Positions 1 to 8,459 of a stretch of DNA of 52,331 bases are shown in pieces; position 1 is the first letter of the stretch; each line of letters opens with the position of its first letter. Under the pieces are notes generated by a model. It worked only from the letters and a program-made list of their open reading frames with translations. It was not told the origin of the DNA and did not search any database. Position numbers and translations under genes: made by a program. Location: NCBI GenBank assembly GCA_947073045.1, contig CAMTJU010000011.1:1-52331 (forward strand). The letters run 5' to 3'. Source of the DNA: an uncultured Clostridia bacterium (GTDB lineage: Bacteria; Bacillota; Clostridia; Lachnospirales; CAMVHY01).

Positions 1-1
1 A

Positions 2-178
2 TATGGCGATGGAACGTTCAAGCCAAACAATAACATTACGCGCGCAGAATCAGTTACGATGATATCGAAAGTTTTTGGCAGGTCACAAAACTTTTCTCAA
101 AGAGTAAATTTTAAAGATGTTTTGCAAAATCATTGGGCATACAAATATATCATGAATGCTGTAAATGGCGAGAACTAA
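2..178 (+). CDS. C-terminal end of an S-layer homology (SLH) protein, 5' truncated by the window edge
   Basis: The open frame enters from the left edge and ends in TAA at 176-178, giving 58 visible residues. They contain the typical end of one SLH repeat: YGDGTFKPNNNITRAE, followed by a helix (MISKVFG) and then FKDV..HWAYKYI, which is the start of a further partial SLH unit. SLH repeats bind pyruvylated secondary cell-wall polysaccharide and anchor proteins outside the cell wall. The rest of the protein lies outside the window, so its enzymatic or structural role is unknown. A terminator hairpin follows about 55 bases after the stop. Confidence 0.85.
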   Translation, partial: YGDGTFKPNNNITRAESVTMISKVFGRSQNFSQRVNFKDVLQNHWAYKYIMNAVNGEN

Positions 179-357
179 AATCTTTTTACTTTTCTTTAGA
201 AAAAGAAAAGTAAACAAAAGAAACCAAATAAAAAATCTCAAGCAAATGCTTGAGATTTTTTTTAAAAGTTTTTTCATGAAGCAGATTCGTAGAATACGCT
301 TATGCTTCTTTTTTTTCAAAAAAAGAAGAAAGATTTTTTGAGTTTAGGTTGTGCAAA
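179..357. repeat. Intergenic palindrome/terminator cassette, copy A
   Basis: This gap holds three stacked elements. The first is a 13-bp perfect inverted repeat at 185-214 (TTTACTTTTCTTT against AAAGAAAAGTAAA). The second is a rho-independent terminator hairpin at about 234-257. The third is a conserved stretch, GCAGATTCGTAGAATACGC (about 281-299), running into a TTCTTTTTTTT/AAAAAAAGAA inverted repeat. The same order occurs at 5703-5853 with a different terminator stem. It is probably a dispersed intergenic repeat. I see no gene in it; base-paired antisense frames here are shadows. Confidence 0.65.
231..263 (+). terminator. Rho-independent terminator after the SLH gene
   Basis: An 11-bp stem, AATCTCAAGCA (234-244) against TGCTTGAGATT (247-257), is followed by a run of T. 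An A run on the other side would let it work in both directions. Confidence 0.8.
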
Positions 358-462
358 GGAGTTTTTTTTGGAAAATAAATTTGAAAATTGTATGCTTACA
401 CTTCTTTTTTTTATTGCTAAAATATTAGTATAAAAGAATATTTTATGAAAGGAAGTGTGAAA

Positions 463-609
463 ATGGACGAAATTATTACGGCAATAGCAAATGTGGGATT
501 TCCCACTGTCGTTTCAATTTATTTATTAGTGCGCTTTGAATCACGAATTACTGATTTGACTAACAGCATTAATCGGTTAGAGCAAACCATTAATAATGTT
601 ATCAAGTAG
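463..609 (+). CDS. YvrJ-family small membrane protein
   Basis: This 48-residue ORF starts at ATG with GAAAGGAAGTG upstream. It reads MDEIITAIANVGFPTVVSIY, then LLVRFESRITDLTNSINRLE. The hydrophobic helix with NVGFP-VVSIYLLVR followed by an amphipathic coiled tail is the signature of the YvrJ family, short single-pass proteins of Firmicutes with no established function. Its last 33 bases overlap the 3' end of dusB on the opposite strand, so the two transcripts are convergent and complementary at their ends. Family assignment rests on the recognisable motif; function is unknown. Confidence 0.8.
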   Translation: MDEIITAIANVGFPTVVSIYLLVRFESRITDLTNSINRLEQTINNVIK

Positions 610-1524
610 ATTTTCAAATTCGTGATATGTTTTACATTTATTTATTTCACAGCGAATATAAGATGCGTTGTGAAATTTTTTTGTGTACCAGGAAAGATGC
701 TTGCGCATTTCTACTACATTTTGTGTTTGATTTAAAAGAGTCAGATGTTTTTTTGCGGTATTGATTTTTTCTATTGCGGATGGTGAAAAATCTTCCAAGC
801 CAGTTTTTAGATATTCTTCAATTTGTTTGAAAATCCAAGGATTACCTAATGATGCACGACCAATCATAATTGCATCGCAATTTGTTTGTTCGAGCATTTT
901 TTTTGCGTCAAGTGGATTTTTTATGTCTCCATTACCAATTACGGGAATGGAGACATTTTTTTTGATTTGACTGATTATTTGCCAATCGGCTTGCCCACTG
1001 TATTCTTGTTTTGCAGTGCGTCCGTGAATGCAAATTGCAGATGCGCCGGCTTGTTCAATTATTTTTGCAATTTGAACAGCATTTGTATTTGTGAAACCTT
1101 TGCGTATTTTCACACTGATAGGTTTATTGGTGGCCTTTGTGCATGATGTAACTATTTCATAAACTAATTTTGGGTTGTCCATCAAAAATGAGCCATCCCC
1201 ATTTCGTATTATCTTTTTTGCGGGACATCCCATATTTATATCAATAATATCGAACTTATCACAGTCGATTTTTTTAATTGCCTCAGCAAAAATTTTGGGG
1301 TCGTGTCCAAATAATTGAATAGCCAGTGGCCGATCATATTCATTTGTCTCTAAAAGCTTGAATGTATTTTTACTATCGTAATGGATTCCATTTATGCTTA
1401 TCATCTCAGAATATGCTAAGCCGCATGAATTTTCACGGCATATTGTTCTAAATGCCAAATTTGTAATGCCGGCCATCGGCGCTAAAAATATATTGTTTTT
1501 TGTTATTACATTGCCTATTCTCAT
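577..1524 (-). CDS. dusB: tRNA-dihydrouridine synthase, DusB type
   Basis: The 315-residue protein reduces specific uridines in the tRNA D-loop to dihydrouridine using FMN and NADPH. The N-terminal APMAGITNLAFR and the INMGCPAKK segment, with the Cys proposed as the general acid, are classic. The FMN phosphate-binding region GNGDIKNP and IGRASLGNPWIF follow, completing the TIM barrel, and a helical C-terminal domain ends the protein. Length matches the family. AAGGAG lies 7 bases before the ATG. It diverges from mnmE across a 76-base AT-rich gap, placing two tRNA-modification functions back to back. Its 3' end overlaps the yvrJ-like gene by 33 bases. Confidence 0.93.
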   Translation of the reverse strand: MRIGNVITKNNIFLAPMAGITNLAFRTICRENSCGLAYSEMISINGIHYDSKNTFKLLETNEYDRPLAIQLFGHDPKIFAEAIKKIDCDKFDIIDINMGCPAKKIIRNGDGSFLMDNPKLVYEIVTSCTKATNKPISVKIRKGFTNTNAVQIAKIIEQAGASAICIHGRTAKQEYSGQADWQIISQIKKNVSIPVIGNGDIKNPLDAKKMLEQTNCDAIMIGRASLGNPWIFKQIEEYLKTGLEDFSPSAIEKINTAKKHLTLLNQTQNVVEMRKHLSWYTKKFHNASYIRCEINKCKTYHEFENLLDNIINGLL

Positions 1525-1600
1525 TTTTTTCTCCTTGATGTTTTTGCGAGTTCAGTCCTAACATGTAATTTTATTATATAATTTATTATATATAAAAAAA

Positions 1601-2968
1601 TTGGAGGCGAGAAAAATTTTTGAAGATACTATAGCTGCTATTTCTACGCCTGTTGGAACTGGTGCAATAGGAATTGTAAGAATGAGCGGCAAAGATTCAC
1701 TCAAAATATTGAAAAATATTTTTAAATGCAATTGCCACGAAGTTTTATCGCATCATATCTATCACGGATTTATTATAAATTCAAAAAATGAAATTGTCGA
1801 TGAAGTTTTGGTGAATATAATGCTTGCGCCAAAAACTTATACTCGTGAAGATGTTGTGGAAATTAATTGTCATGGCGGATTGTTGTGCATTGATCAAGTT
1901 TTGCAAACAGTTTTGGAAAATGGAGCAAGATTGGCAGAGCCTGGCGAATTTACAAAGCGTGCATACTTGAACGGGCGTATTGATTTGTTGCAAGCCGAAG
2001 CTGTAATTGATATTATTAATTCGAAGACAAATTTAGCAAAGCAAATTGCTTTTAATCAATTAAATGGAAGTTTGTCACAAAAAATTAATGAATGCATGCA
2101 GCAGATTTTAGACATAATAGCACAGATTGAAGCAGCGATTGATTATCCGGAAGAATATGAAATTTTGAATATGAAAGAGAAAATAGAAGTAGCTATGCAA
2201 AAAGTTAAAAAGTTGATAGATTCAGCTGACACAGGAAAAATTATTCATGACGGAATTACTATTGCGATTATTGGAAAGCCAAACGTTGGGAAATCATCGC
2301 TGTTAAATGCTTTGGCAGAAAAAAATTCAGCAATTGTAACTGATACACCAGGGACAACTCGCGATGTTATTCACGAATATATAAATATAGATGGAGTAGC
2401 GGCAAAAATTTTAGATACTGCCGGGATTCATCATACAAATGATTCAATTGAAAATTTAGGGATTGAAAAGGCCAAAATATGTGCAGATAATGCGGATGTT
2501 ATTTTATTGGTGTTTGATGCATCGCGCGAATTTGATTTGGATGATCAAAATTTATTAGATGCATATAAAAAAGTGGCACAAAAAATTTTGTTTGTAGAAA
2601 ATAAAATTGATTTGCCACAAAAAATTTTGGTGCCAGAATTGATTCGTGAAAAATTAATCAGTGTTTCGGCTCAAAATAATTTGGGTCTTGAAAATTTACG
2701 CAGCAAAATAAAATCATTAGTGCTTGGCGAAAGCATTTTCGATAAAAATAATGAATCATTTATTTGCAACATGAGACATAAATCTGCTTTGCTTAATGCT
2801 TATAATAGTTTGAACGTTGCCTTGGATACTATTAATAGTCAAATGCCTGATGATTTGTTGTCAATCGATTTGCGTGATGCATACGATTTTCTCGGGGCTA
2901 TTACGGGTCAATCTGTCAGCGATAAAATTGCAGATGAAATCTTTTCTAAATTTTGTGTTGGAAAGTAG
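1601..2968 (+). CDS. mnmE: tRNA uridine-5-carboxymethylaminomethyl modification GTPase MnmE
   Basis: MnmE with MnmG installs the cmnm5 group on U34 of tRNAs. The protein has the N-terminal tetrahydrofolate-binding domain ([19 protein letters not shown]), a helical domain, and an inserted G domain with [21 protein letters not shown] and NKID. It ends with the near-invariant FCVGK. The coordinate uses TTG at 1601, the only NTG start in this frame near the N-terminus. However, GGAGG lies inside that codon's neighbourhood (1603-1607) and there is no Shine-Dalgarno sequence before it. Translation more likely starts at ATT 1616, giving 450 residues beginning (M)FEDTIAA. The mnmG start follows 10 bases after the stop. 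Confidence 0.95.
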   Translation: MEARKIFEDTIAAISTPVGTGAIGIVRMSGKDSLKILKNIFKCNCHEVLSHHIYHGFIINSKNEIVDEVLVNIMLAPKTYTREDVVEINCHGGLLCIDQVLQTVLENGARLAEPGEFTKRAYLNGRIDLLQAEAVIDIINSKTNLAKQIAFNQLNGSLSQKINECMQQILDIIAQIEAAIDYPEEYEILNMKEKIEVAMQKVKKLIDSADTGKIIHDGITIAIIGKPNVGKSSLLNALAEKNSAIVTDTPGTTRDVIHEYINIDGVAAKILDTAGIHHTNDSIENLGIEKAKICADNADVILLVFDASREFDLDDQNLLDAYKKVAQKILFVENKIDLPQKILVPELIREKLISVSAQNNLGLENLRSKIKSLVLGESIFDKNNESFICNMRHKSALLNAYNSLNVALDTINSQMPDDLLSIDLRDAYDFLGAITGQSVSDKIADEIFSKFCVGK

Positions 2969-2978
2969 GATATATATT

Positions 2979-4856
2979 ATGAATTATGAAGCCGGAAGTT
3001 TTGATGTTGTTGTAATTGGCGGCGGGCATGCAGGATGTGAGGCTGCACTTGCAAGCAGCCGTATCGGTTTGAAAACTGTAATGTTTGCGATAAATTTAGA
3101 TTCGATTGCTATGATGCCTTGTAATCCAAATATCGGTGGGACATCAAAAGGTCATTTAGTTCGCGAGATAGACGCATTGGGCGGAGAAATGGCAAAGAAC
3201 ATCGATAAAACTTTTATACAATCGAGAATGCTCAATACCGGCAAAGGTCCGGCGGTTTATTCTTTACGTGCGCAGGCCGATAAATTTAAATACAGCCGCC
3301 AAATGAAAAAAACTCTTGAGAATACAGAAAATCTTTTTGTGCGGCAAGGCGAAGTTATTCAGATTTTGGTTAACGATAACAAAGTAAGTGGTGTAGTTTT
3401 AAAAAGTGGTGCCGTTTATAAATCAAAGGCTGTTGTTATTTGCACCGGCACTTATTTAAAATCGCGCTGTCTTTTTGGACAAACTATTATTCAAAGTGGG
3501 CCAAATGGTTTTAAATCATCAGTGAGTCTTAGTGATTGTATTAAAGATTTGGGAATAAAGATGTATCGATTTAAAACAGGTACGCCTGCAAGAATTAACA
3601 AGCGCACGATTGATTTTTCCAAAATGCAAATTCAATACGGAGATAAAAAAATTGTTCCGTTTTCATTTGAAACTTCTTTTTTGAATCGGGAACAAATTCC
3701 TTGCTATCTGACATATACTAATTCAGACACTCACAAAATTATTATGGATAATCTTTCATCATCTCCAATGTATTCAGGATTGATAGAAGGCATTGGAACA
3801 AGATATTGTCCGTCGATTGAAGATAAGGTTGTGAGATTTGCCGATAAATTGCATCATCAAATTTTTATTGAGCCAGAGGGCGAAGATACAAATGAAATGT
3901 ATGTAGCGGGAATGTCAACTTCACTGCCGGAAGATGTGCAAATTAAAATGTATAGAACTATACCTGGTTTGGAAAAATGTGAGTTTATGCGCACAGGTTA
4001 TGCAATTGAATATGATTGCATAGATGCTACGCAATTAAAATTATCTCTTGAATTTAAAAATATAGCGGGACTTTTTAGTGCCGGACAATTTAATGGAAGT
4101 TCAGGATACGAAGAAGCTGCAGCTCAAGGAATTATTGCCGGAATAAATGCAGCAATGTATGTACAAAAAAAATCCCCGCTTATTATAAGCAGGGCTGAGG
4201 GCTATATTGGTGTTTTGATTGACGATATGGTTACGAAAGGTACAAATGAACCATATAGAATGCTTACGTCGCGCGCAGAATATAGATTGCTTTTGCGACA
4301 GGACAATGCAGATTTGAGATTGACACCCAAAGGCTATGAGGTCGGCCTGATAAAATCTGATAGATATGAAAAATTTTTGGATAAGCGCGAGAAAATTCAA
4401 AGAGAAATCGAACGAGTAAAGAAAGTATTTATAAAATCAGATGATGCAGTAAACAAAATTTTATCTGACAATGGTTCTAATAAAATTACGGATGGTATTC
4501 ATTTATCGGAATTGATTAAGCGTCCTCAATTAAATTATGAAATTCTTGTGCCAATTGATAATAATCGTCCAAATTTAAATGAAGATGTGCAAGAGCAAGT
4601 TAATATCCAAATAAAATATGAAGGATATATAAATCGGCAGATGAATCAAGTTGAAAAATTTAAGAAGTTAGAGAAAAAATCTCTGCCTCAAAATATTAGC
4701 TACAGACAAATAAAAGGATTAAGTAAGGAAGCAATTGATCATTTAGAAAAAATTAGGCCTGCAAATATTGGGCAGGCTTTAAGAATAGCAGGAGTATCAC
4801 ATGCAGACGTATCTGTTTTACTAATATATCTGCAAGTTCACAAAAATATCTCATAA
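2979..4856 (+). CDS. mnmG: tRNA uridine-5-carboxymethylaminomethyl modification enzyme MnmG (GidA)
   Basis: This 625-residue FAD protein is the partner of MnmE in wobble-uridine modification. The Rossmann motif [15 protein letters not shown] sits at the N-terminus. [32 protein letters not shown] and the SAGQFNG..GYEEAA.QG segment are all intact, as is the C-terminal helical domain ending in [14 protein letters not shown] 2979 is chosen because the protein then begins just before the FAD motif and an AGGA precedes it at the mnmE stop. A longer in-frame start would lie inside mnmE. The usual partners rsmG and parAB do not follow. Confidence 0.96.
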   Translation: MNYEAGSFDVVVIGGGHAGCEAALASSRIGLKTVMFAINLDSIAMMPCNPNIGGTSKGHLVREIDALGGEMAKNIDKTFIQSRMLNTGKGPAVYSLRAQADKFKYSRQMKKTLENTENLFVRQGEVIQILVNDNKVSGVVLKSGAVYKSKAVVICTGTYLKSRCLFGQTIIQSGPNGFKSSVSLSDCIKDLGIKMYRFKTGTPARINKRTIDFSKMQIQYGDKKIVPFSFETSFLNREQIPCYLTYTNSDTHKIIMDNLSSSPMYSGLIEGIGTRYCPSIEDKVVRFADKLHHQIFIEPEGEDTNEMYVAGMSTSLPEDVQIKMYRTIPGLEKCEFMRTGYAIEYDCIDATQLKLSLEFKNIAGLFSAGQFNGSSGYEEAAAQGIIAGINAAMYVQKKSPLIISRAEGYIGVLIDDMVTKGTNEPYRMLTSRAEYRLLLRQDNADLRLTPKGYEVGLIKSDRYEKFLDKREKIQREIERVKKVFIKSDDAVNKILSDNGSNKITDGIHLSELIKRPQLNYEILVPIDNNRPNLNEDVQEQVNIQIKYEGYINRQMNQVEKFKKLEKKSLPQNISYRQIKGLSKEAIDHLEKIRPANIGQALRIAGVSHADVSVLLIYLQVHKNIS

Positions 4857-4934
4857 AATTCATAAAAAATACATATTCTGTTCACCTGAATATAAAATAT
4901 ACAAGTTATCATATTAATATCTGGTTATTACATA

Positions 4935-4949
4935 GCGGAAATCTTCCGC
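4935..4949 (+). other. Leader hairpin before the 143-residue unknown gene
   Basis: GCGGAA-atc-TTCCGC forms a compact GC-rich stem in otherwise very AT-rich DNA, 44 bases before the start at 4993. There is no clean T run after it, so it may be a leader structure or a weak mnmG terminator. Confidence 0.4.
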
Positions 4950-4992
4950 ATGAAAATAAAAATTGTATATGTTATTTTCGGGAGGTATATTT

Positions 4993-5424
4993 ATGAATTG
5001 CTTGGGATGTTTTATTCCAGTTAAGTTTAATAATTTTGCGCATATAGAAATTTCTGTAGATTCTAATGCAGGTATGTATCAAAATATTAATGCTAATGGC
5101 CCATTTTTTCATATAGAAAATGAAAATGGGGCTGTGGATTCATTTTTGCATGCATTATTTAATTCATCTACTGATGAAGCAAGAAATTTTGTTTGCTCGA
5201 ATTCCGACGATTTATTGGACTTAGATGCATTTAAAAAATATTTCGGCTCGAATGTGCATTATAAATATCTCTCAGATGGCAATTTTAATTTGAATTCGAA
5301 AAATATTATCGTTAAGTCGGTATTATTCATGGATAAAAAACACAAGAGAGAAAGTATTATTAATTTTTATTTGATTAATCAACCAGATAAGTTTAGCAAG
5401 CTTAAAATATATGCTATTATGTAA
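4993..5424 (+). CDS. Hypothetical protein, 143 residues
   Basis: I do not recognise this protein. ATG 4993 is preceded by CGGGAGG at 6 bases, so it is preferred over an upstream in-frame ATG at 4963. The sequence starts MNCLGCFIPVKFNN, lacks a signal peptide and membrane segment, and looks like a small mixed alpha/beta globular protein with several aromatic residues (FFHIEN, HYKYL). It lies between mnmG and a small membrane protein gene on the same strand, with 30 bases to the next ORF, so the two small genes may be co-transcribed. Its coding status rests on the good ribosome binding site and uninterrupted frame. Confidence 0.6.
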   Translation: MNCLGCFIPVKFNNFAHIEISVDSNAGMYQNINANGPFFHIENENGAVDSFLHALFNSSTDEARNFVCSNSDDLLDLDAFKKYFGSNVHYKYLSDGNFNLNSKNIIVKSVLFMDKKHKRESIINFYLINQPDKFSKLKIYAIM

Positions 5425-5470
5425 TCTGTAGCAATATGTCACTCATATATAATATATGGGTGATTTTTTT

Positions 5471-5680
5471 ATGAAAGAATTTATTGTGCTTATAGGTGAA
5501 ATTTTTTTTATATCATGCCTTCAAACACTTATTGAAGTTTTTATGAATATACATGAAAAATCTTATCAGTCTAAGATTTTAAATATAGCTTGTTTTTGCG
5601 GTAGTCTATATCTACTTTTACAGTATGTATTTGATAATATTATCAAGGACCTTGTTTCATTCATTAATTTTAGTTTGTAA
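5471..5680 (+). CDS. Small two-helix membrane protein, 69 residues
   Basis: The protein starts MKEFIVLIGEIFF and has two hydrophobic helices, about residues 4-25 and 36-56, separated by a charged loop (NIHEKSYQSK). GGGTGA lies 7 bases before ATG 5471. An in-frame ATG at 5456 has no ribosome binding site. Length and two-helix layout loosely resemble SpoIIIAC-type sporulation proteins, but I cannot see a diagnostic motif, so I do not assign that function. A palindrome/terminator cassette follows immediately. Confidence 0.5.
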   Translation: MKEFIVLIGEIFFISCLQTLIEVFMNIHEKSYQSKILNIACFCGSLYLLLQYVFDNIIKDLVSFINFSL

Positions 5681-5702
5681 AGTTTGATATTTTCGAAATA
5701 AA

Positions 5703-5853
5703 GAATTCTTCTTACTTTTCTTTAGAAAAAGAAAAGTAAGCCAAAGAAACCTAATAAAAAAAGTGTGCATGTGCACACTTTTTTATTTAAGTTTTTCATG
5801 TAGCAGATTCGCAGAATACACTTATGATTCTTTCTTTCAAAAAAAGAATAAAT
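5703..5853. repeat. Intergenic palindrome/terminator cassette, copy B
   Basis: The order of elements matches the copy at 179-357. A 13-bp inverted repeat comes first, CTTACTTTTCTTT (5711-5723) against AAAGAAAAGTAAG (5728-5740), then CCAAAGAAACC. A terminator hairpin follows at 5761-5780 (AAGTGTGCA/TGCACACTT) with T runs on both sides. The conserved GCAGATTCGCAGAATACAC tract and a TTCTTTCTTTC/AAAAAAAGAA end complete it. Flanks are nearly identical between copies while the terminator stem is unrelated in sequence. The hairpin sits between convergent genes and can serve both the small membrane gene and nadE. Confidence 0.65.
5755..5786. terminator. Bidirectional terminator between the small membrane gene and nadE
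   Basis: A 9-bp stem, AAGTGTGCA (5761-5769) with TGCACACTT (5772-5780), has A residues before and T residues after. It can therefore end transcription from either side. Confidence 0.75.
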
Positions 5854-5856
5854 AAA

Positions 5857-7638
5857 TCAAACATCTGATGGCATTAAAAATGAATTGCGCGGTGAAAATC
5901 CGAAACTAAAAATTTGAGGGCCATCAGTTGCACAGGAACGTTTGAATTGTTGCCGTATAAATCGCTTATAAAATCCGTCAAAGTAATTTTCGATTTGCTC
6001 GTGTGAATATTTTTCAAATGTTTTTTGTGCCATGTATATAATTTTTTGTTTTGGATAGCCGTATTTTAAAACATAGTATACAAAAAAATCATTTAGTTCG
6101 TATGGTCCGACAATGTTTTCAGTATGCTGAATGATTTCTCTATTTTCATTGACAGGCAAAAGCTCAGGGCTTATTGGTGTTTCTAAAATATTTTTCAAGC
6201 ATGAATTAATTTCATCGGGAAAATAATTTTTGTCTGCAACAAAATTTATTAGCTCGCGCACAATTGTTTTTGGCAAATTTGTATTGGGGTTGTAATTTGA
6301 AATATGATCGCCATTGTAAGTTGTAAATCCAAGCGCTTCCTCGCTCATATCACCTGTGCCAAGAACAATTCCATTAAATTTATTTGCCAGATCAAATAAA
6401 ATTTGTGTGCGTTCGCGGGCTTGCGCATTCTCAAACGTTATATTTGCAATTTTAATATCGTGTCCGATGTCTTCAAAATGTTTGATACATGATTCTTTAA
6501 TGGAAATAGTTTTTGGTGTAACACCAAGATTTTTTAATAAAGTTTGTGTGCTTTCAAAAGTTTTTGTACTTGTACCGAAGCCTGGCATTGTTATTGCTAA
6601 AATATTTTCGCGTGAAATTTTTAAATTATCGCAAACGAAAACTGCATTCAGCAATGTTAAAGTTGAATCAACTCCGCCCGATACTCCAATTATTATTTTT
6701 TGGGAGTGTGATTTTTGAAAGCGTGTGATAATTGCTCTTTGTTGTATTAATAAAATTTCTTCAAGTGCTTTTGTTTTATCCAGACCTTCTAAAAATGGAT
6801 TAGGTGAAAATTTTCTTGTAACTTCATTTAAATCTGGCAGATCGATTTTTATTTTCTGTCCAAAATTTTTTTCTTTATCACAGCAGACAATTGCATCAAT
6901 ATCAATATCGCTATAAATTATCTGCGAAGTCATTTCATATTTTTTCGTATGGGCAAGTTTTTTTTCTTTCTCAAAAATAAATCCGTTGCCGCTATATACA
7001 AAATCTGTTGTTGATTCGCCATAGCCTGCATTTATAAAAACGCATGCGCTATTATTTTTTATGCATTCGGATTTTATAATTGCTTCATCGCAATCATTAT
7101 CTAATTGAATTGGTTTTGCGCAGAGATTTAAATTTAAGTCGGCATCGGGTGAAAAATCATTATCGAAATTTATTTTCATTGTAAATTTATCATCGATAAT
7201 AAATGTCAAATCACCAAACGCTATATTATTTATTTGTGTCGTGAAATTTTTTTGTATCGCAGAAAAATATCTTTGGTCTGTGTCCGACAGATTTGTTTTT
7301 GATACGATACCTAAAATATTTTTGCCTTGGCAGATAGCAGCGCAATTAAACAATTGGTTTTCAATTTTCATTGGAAGTCCGATAACATATAAAATTTGAG
7401 TTTGGGAAAGGTTTTTCAAAATCTCATCCAAATTTTTTTTTGCATCTTCAATTAAATCAGACTGCTTAAATAAATCTAAACATGTTGCTCCTGTCAAACT
7501 CAATTGTGGAAAAATTATTGCCTGTAATTTTAATTGCTCAGCTTTTAAAATTAAGTCACAAATTTCTTTAGCATTGTGTTTGCAGTCAGTTAGTTTTATT
7601 TTTGGAGATGCCGCTCCTATTTTATAAAAGTTATGCAT
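5857..7638 (-). CDS. nadE: NAD+ synthetase with an N-terminal amidohydrolase domain that lacks its catalytic residues
   Basis: This 593-residue protein amidates nicotinic acid adenine dinucleotide to NAD+. The C-terminal synthetase is intact: SGGVDSTLTL P-loop, MPGFGTSTKTF, GTGDMSEEALGFTTYNGDH and PKTIVREL. The N-terminal nitrilase-like glutaminase domain is degenerate. The catalytic Glu of the usual FPELSLTGY motif is Gln here (FPQLSLTGA, Gln45), and the usual EICEDLW Cys position reads KINFDND, with Asn157. The Lys (Lys114, in VSKTNL) remains. The enzyme therefore probably uses free ammonia, or depends on another glutaminase. GGAGTG upstream fits ATG 7638, or 7644 just before it. It is monocistronic and divergent from ftsE. 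Confidence 0.9.
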   Translation of the reverse strand: MHNFYKIGAASPKIKLTDCKHNAKEICDLILKAEQLKLQAIIFPQLSLTGATCLDLFKQSDLIEDAKKNLDEILKNLSQTQILYVIGLPMKIENQLFNCAAICQGKNILGIVSKTNLSDTDQRYFSAIQKNFTTQINNIAFGDLTFIIDDKFTMKINFDNDFSPDADLNLNLCAKPIQLDNDCDEAIIKSECIKNNSACVFINAGYGESTTDFVYSGNGFIFEKEKKLAHTKKYEMTSQIIYSDIDIDAIVCCDKEKNFGQKIKIDLPDLNEVTRKFSPNPFLEGLDKTKALEEILLIQQRAIITRFQKSHSQKIIIGVSGGVDSTLTLLNAVFVCDNLKISRENILAITMPGFGTSTKTFESTQTLLKNLGVTPKTISIKESCIKHFEDIGHDIKIANITFENAQARERTQILFDLANKFNGIVLGTGDMSEEALGFTTYNGDHISNYNPNTNLPKTIVRELINFVADKNYFPDEINSCLKNILETPISPELLPVNENREIIQHTENIVGPYELNDFFVYYVLKYGYPKQKIIYMAQKTFEKYSHEQIENYFDGFYKRFIRQQFKRSCATDGPQIFSFGFSPRNSFLMPSDV

Positions 7639-7707
7639 TTTCATCACTCCTATTTTTTTTAAATATACCACATTATATTTCATTTGTTAATTGGCAGAGA
7701 TTTTATG

Positions 7708-7736
7708 TTGAATACAAGCGAAAAATGTTGTAGAAT
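7708..7736 (+). promoter_or_regulatory. Sigma-A-type promoter for ftsEX
   Basis: TTGAAT at 7708-7713 and TAGAAT at 7731-7736 are separated by 17 bases and lie 27 bases before the ftsE start. Confidence 0.6.
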
Positions 7737-7763
7737 TAAGATTGATTACGTAAAAAGGAGAGT

Positions 7764-8459
7764 ATGTCCTTGATTTATTTTAATAATGCAACTAAAATTT
7801 ATGACAATCAGGCTAAAGGCCTTTATCATATATCTTTGTCGATTCAACGTGGTGAATTTGTATTTATTGTTGGTTCAAGTGGCTCTGGAAAATCTACTTT
7901 CATTCGTCTTTTACTTAAAGAAGTTGATTTGACTGAGGGCGAAATTATTGTCAGTCGCCAAAATGTTTCCCTTATCCATCCTAAATTATTACCATTTTAT
8001 CGCAGAAATATTGGTGTGGTTTTTCAAGATTTTCGTTTGTTACCTAATAAGACGGTTTATGAAAATGTTGCTTTCGCTATGAAAATTGTTCAGGCTTCTA
8101 CTAAAGAAATTAGAAGATGCGTTCCAGCTGTACTTTCTATGGTTGGGCTTGAGAAAAAATACAAGGCTTATCCTAATCAATTGTCTGGTGGCGAAAAACA
8201 ACGTACGGCCCTTGCCAGAGCTATTGTAAATAAACCACCAGTTTTATTGGCAGATGAACCAACTGGTAATCTCGATCCGGATAATGCACTTGAAATTATG
8301 TCCTTGCTAGATGAAATAAATTCTAAGGGCACGACAGTTATAGTGGCAACGCACGCAAAAGATTTGGTTGATAATATGAAAAAACGTGTTATTACATTAG
8401 ATGGTGGAAATCTTATCAGCGATATTAAAGAAGGCGGTTATGATTATGAAGATGCGTAG
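7764..8459 (+). CDS. ftsE: Cell-division ABC transporter ATPase FtsE
   Basis: The 231-residue ATPase powers the FtsEX complex, which activates cell-wall hydrolases rather than moving a solute. Walker A is GSSGSGKST, the signature is LSGGEKQR, and Walker B is VLLADEPTGNLD with the switch His in VATHAKDL. The FtsE-like VVFQDFRLLPNKTVYENVAFA segment is clear. AAGGAG lies only 3 bases before ATG 7764. An in-frame TTG at 7770 has more usual spacing and is an alternative start. It overlaps ftsX by 14 bases and heads an operon with ftsX and a murein hydrolase gene. Confidence 0.95.
   Translation: MSLIYFNNATKIYDNQAKGLYHISLSIQRGEFVFIVGSSGSGKSTFIRLLLKEVDLTEGEIIVSRQNVSLIHPKLLPFYRRNIGVVFQDFRLLPNKTVYENVAFAMKIVQASTKEIRRCVPAVLSMVGLEKKYKAYPNQLSGGEKQRTALARAIVNKPPVLLADEPTGNLDPDNALEIMSLLDEINSKGTTVIVATHAKDLVDNMKKRVITLDGGNLISDIKEGGYDYEDA

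Noticed and set aside
5471-5680. Small membrane protein as SpoIIIAC
   Set aside because: Only length and two-helix topology agree; no conserved motif and no spoIIIA neighbours.
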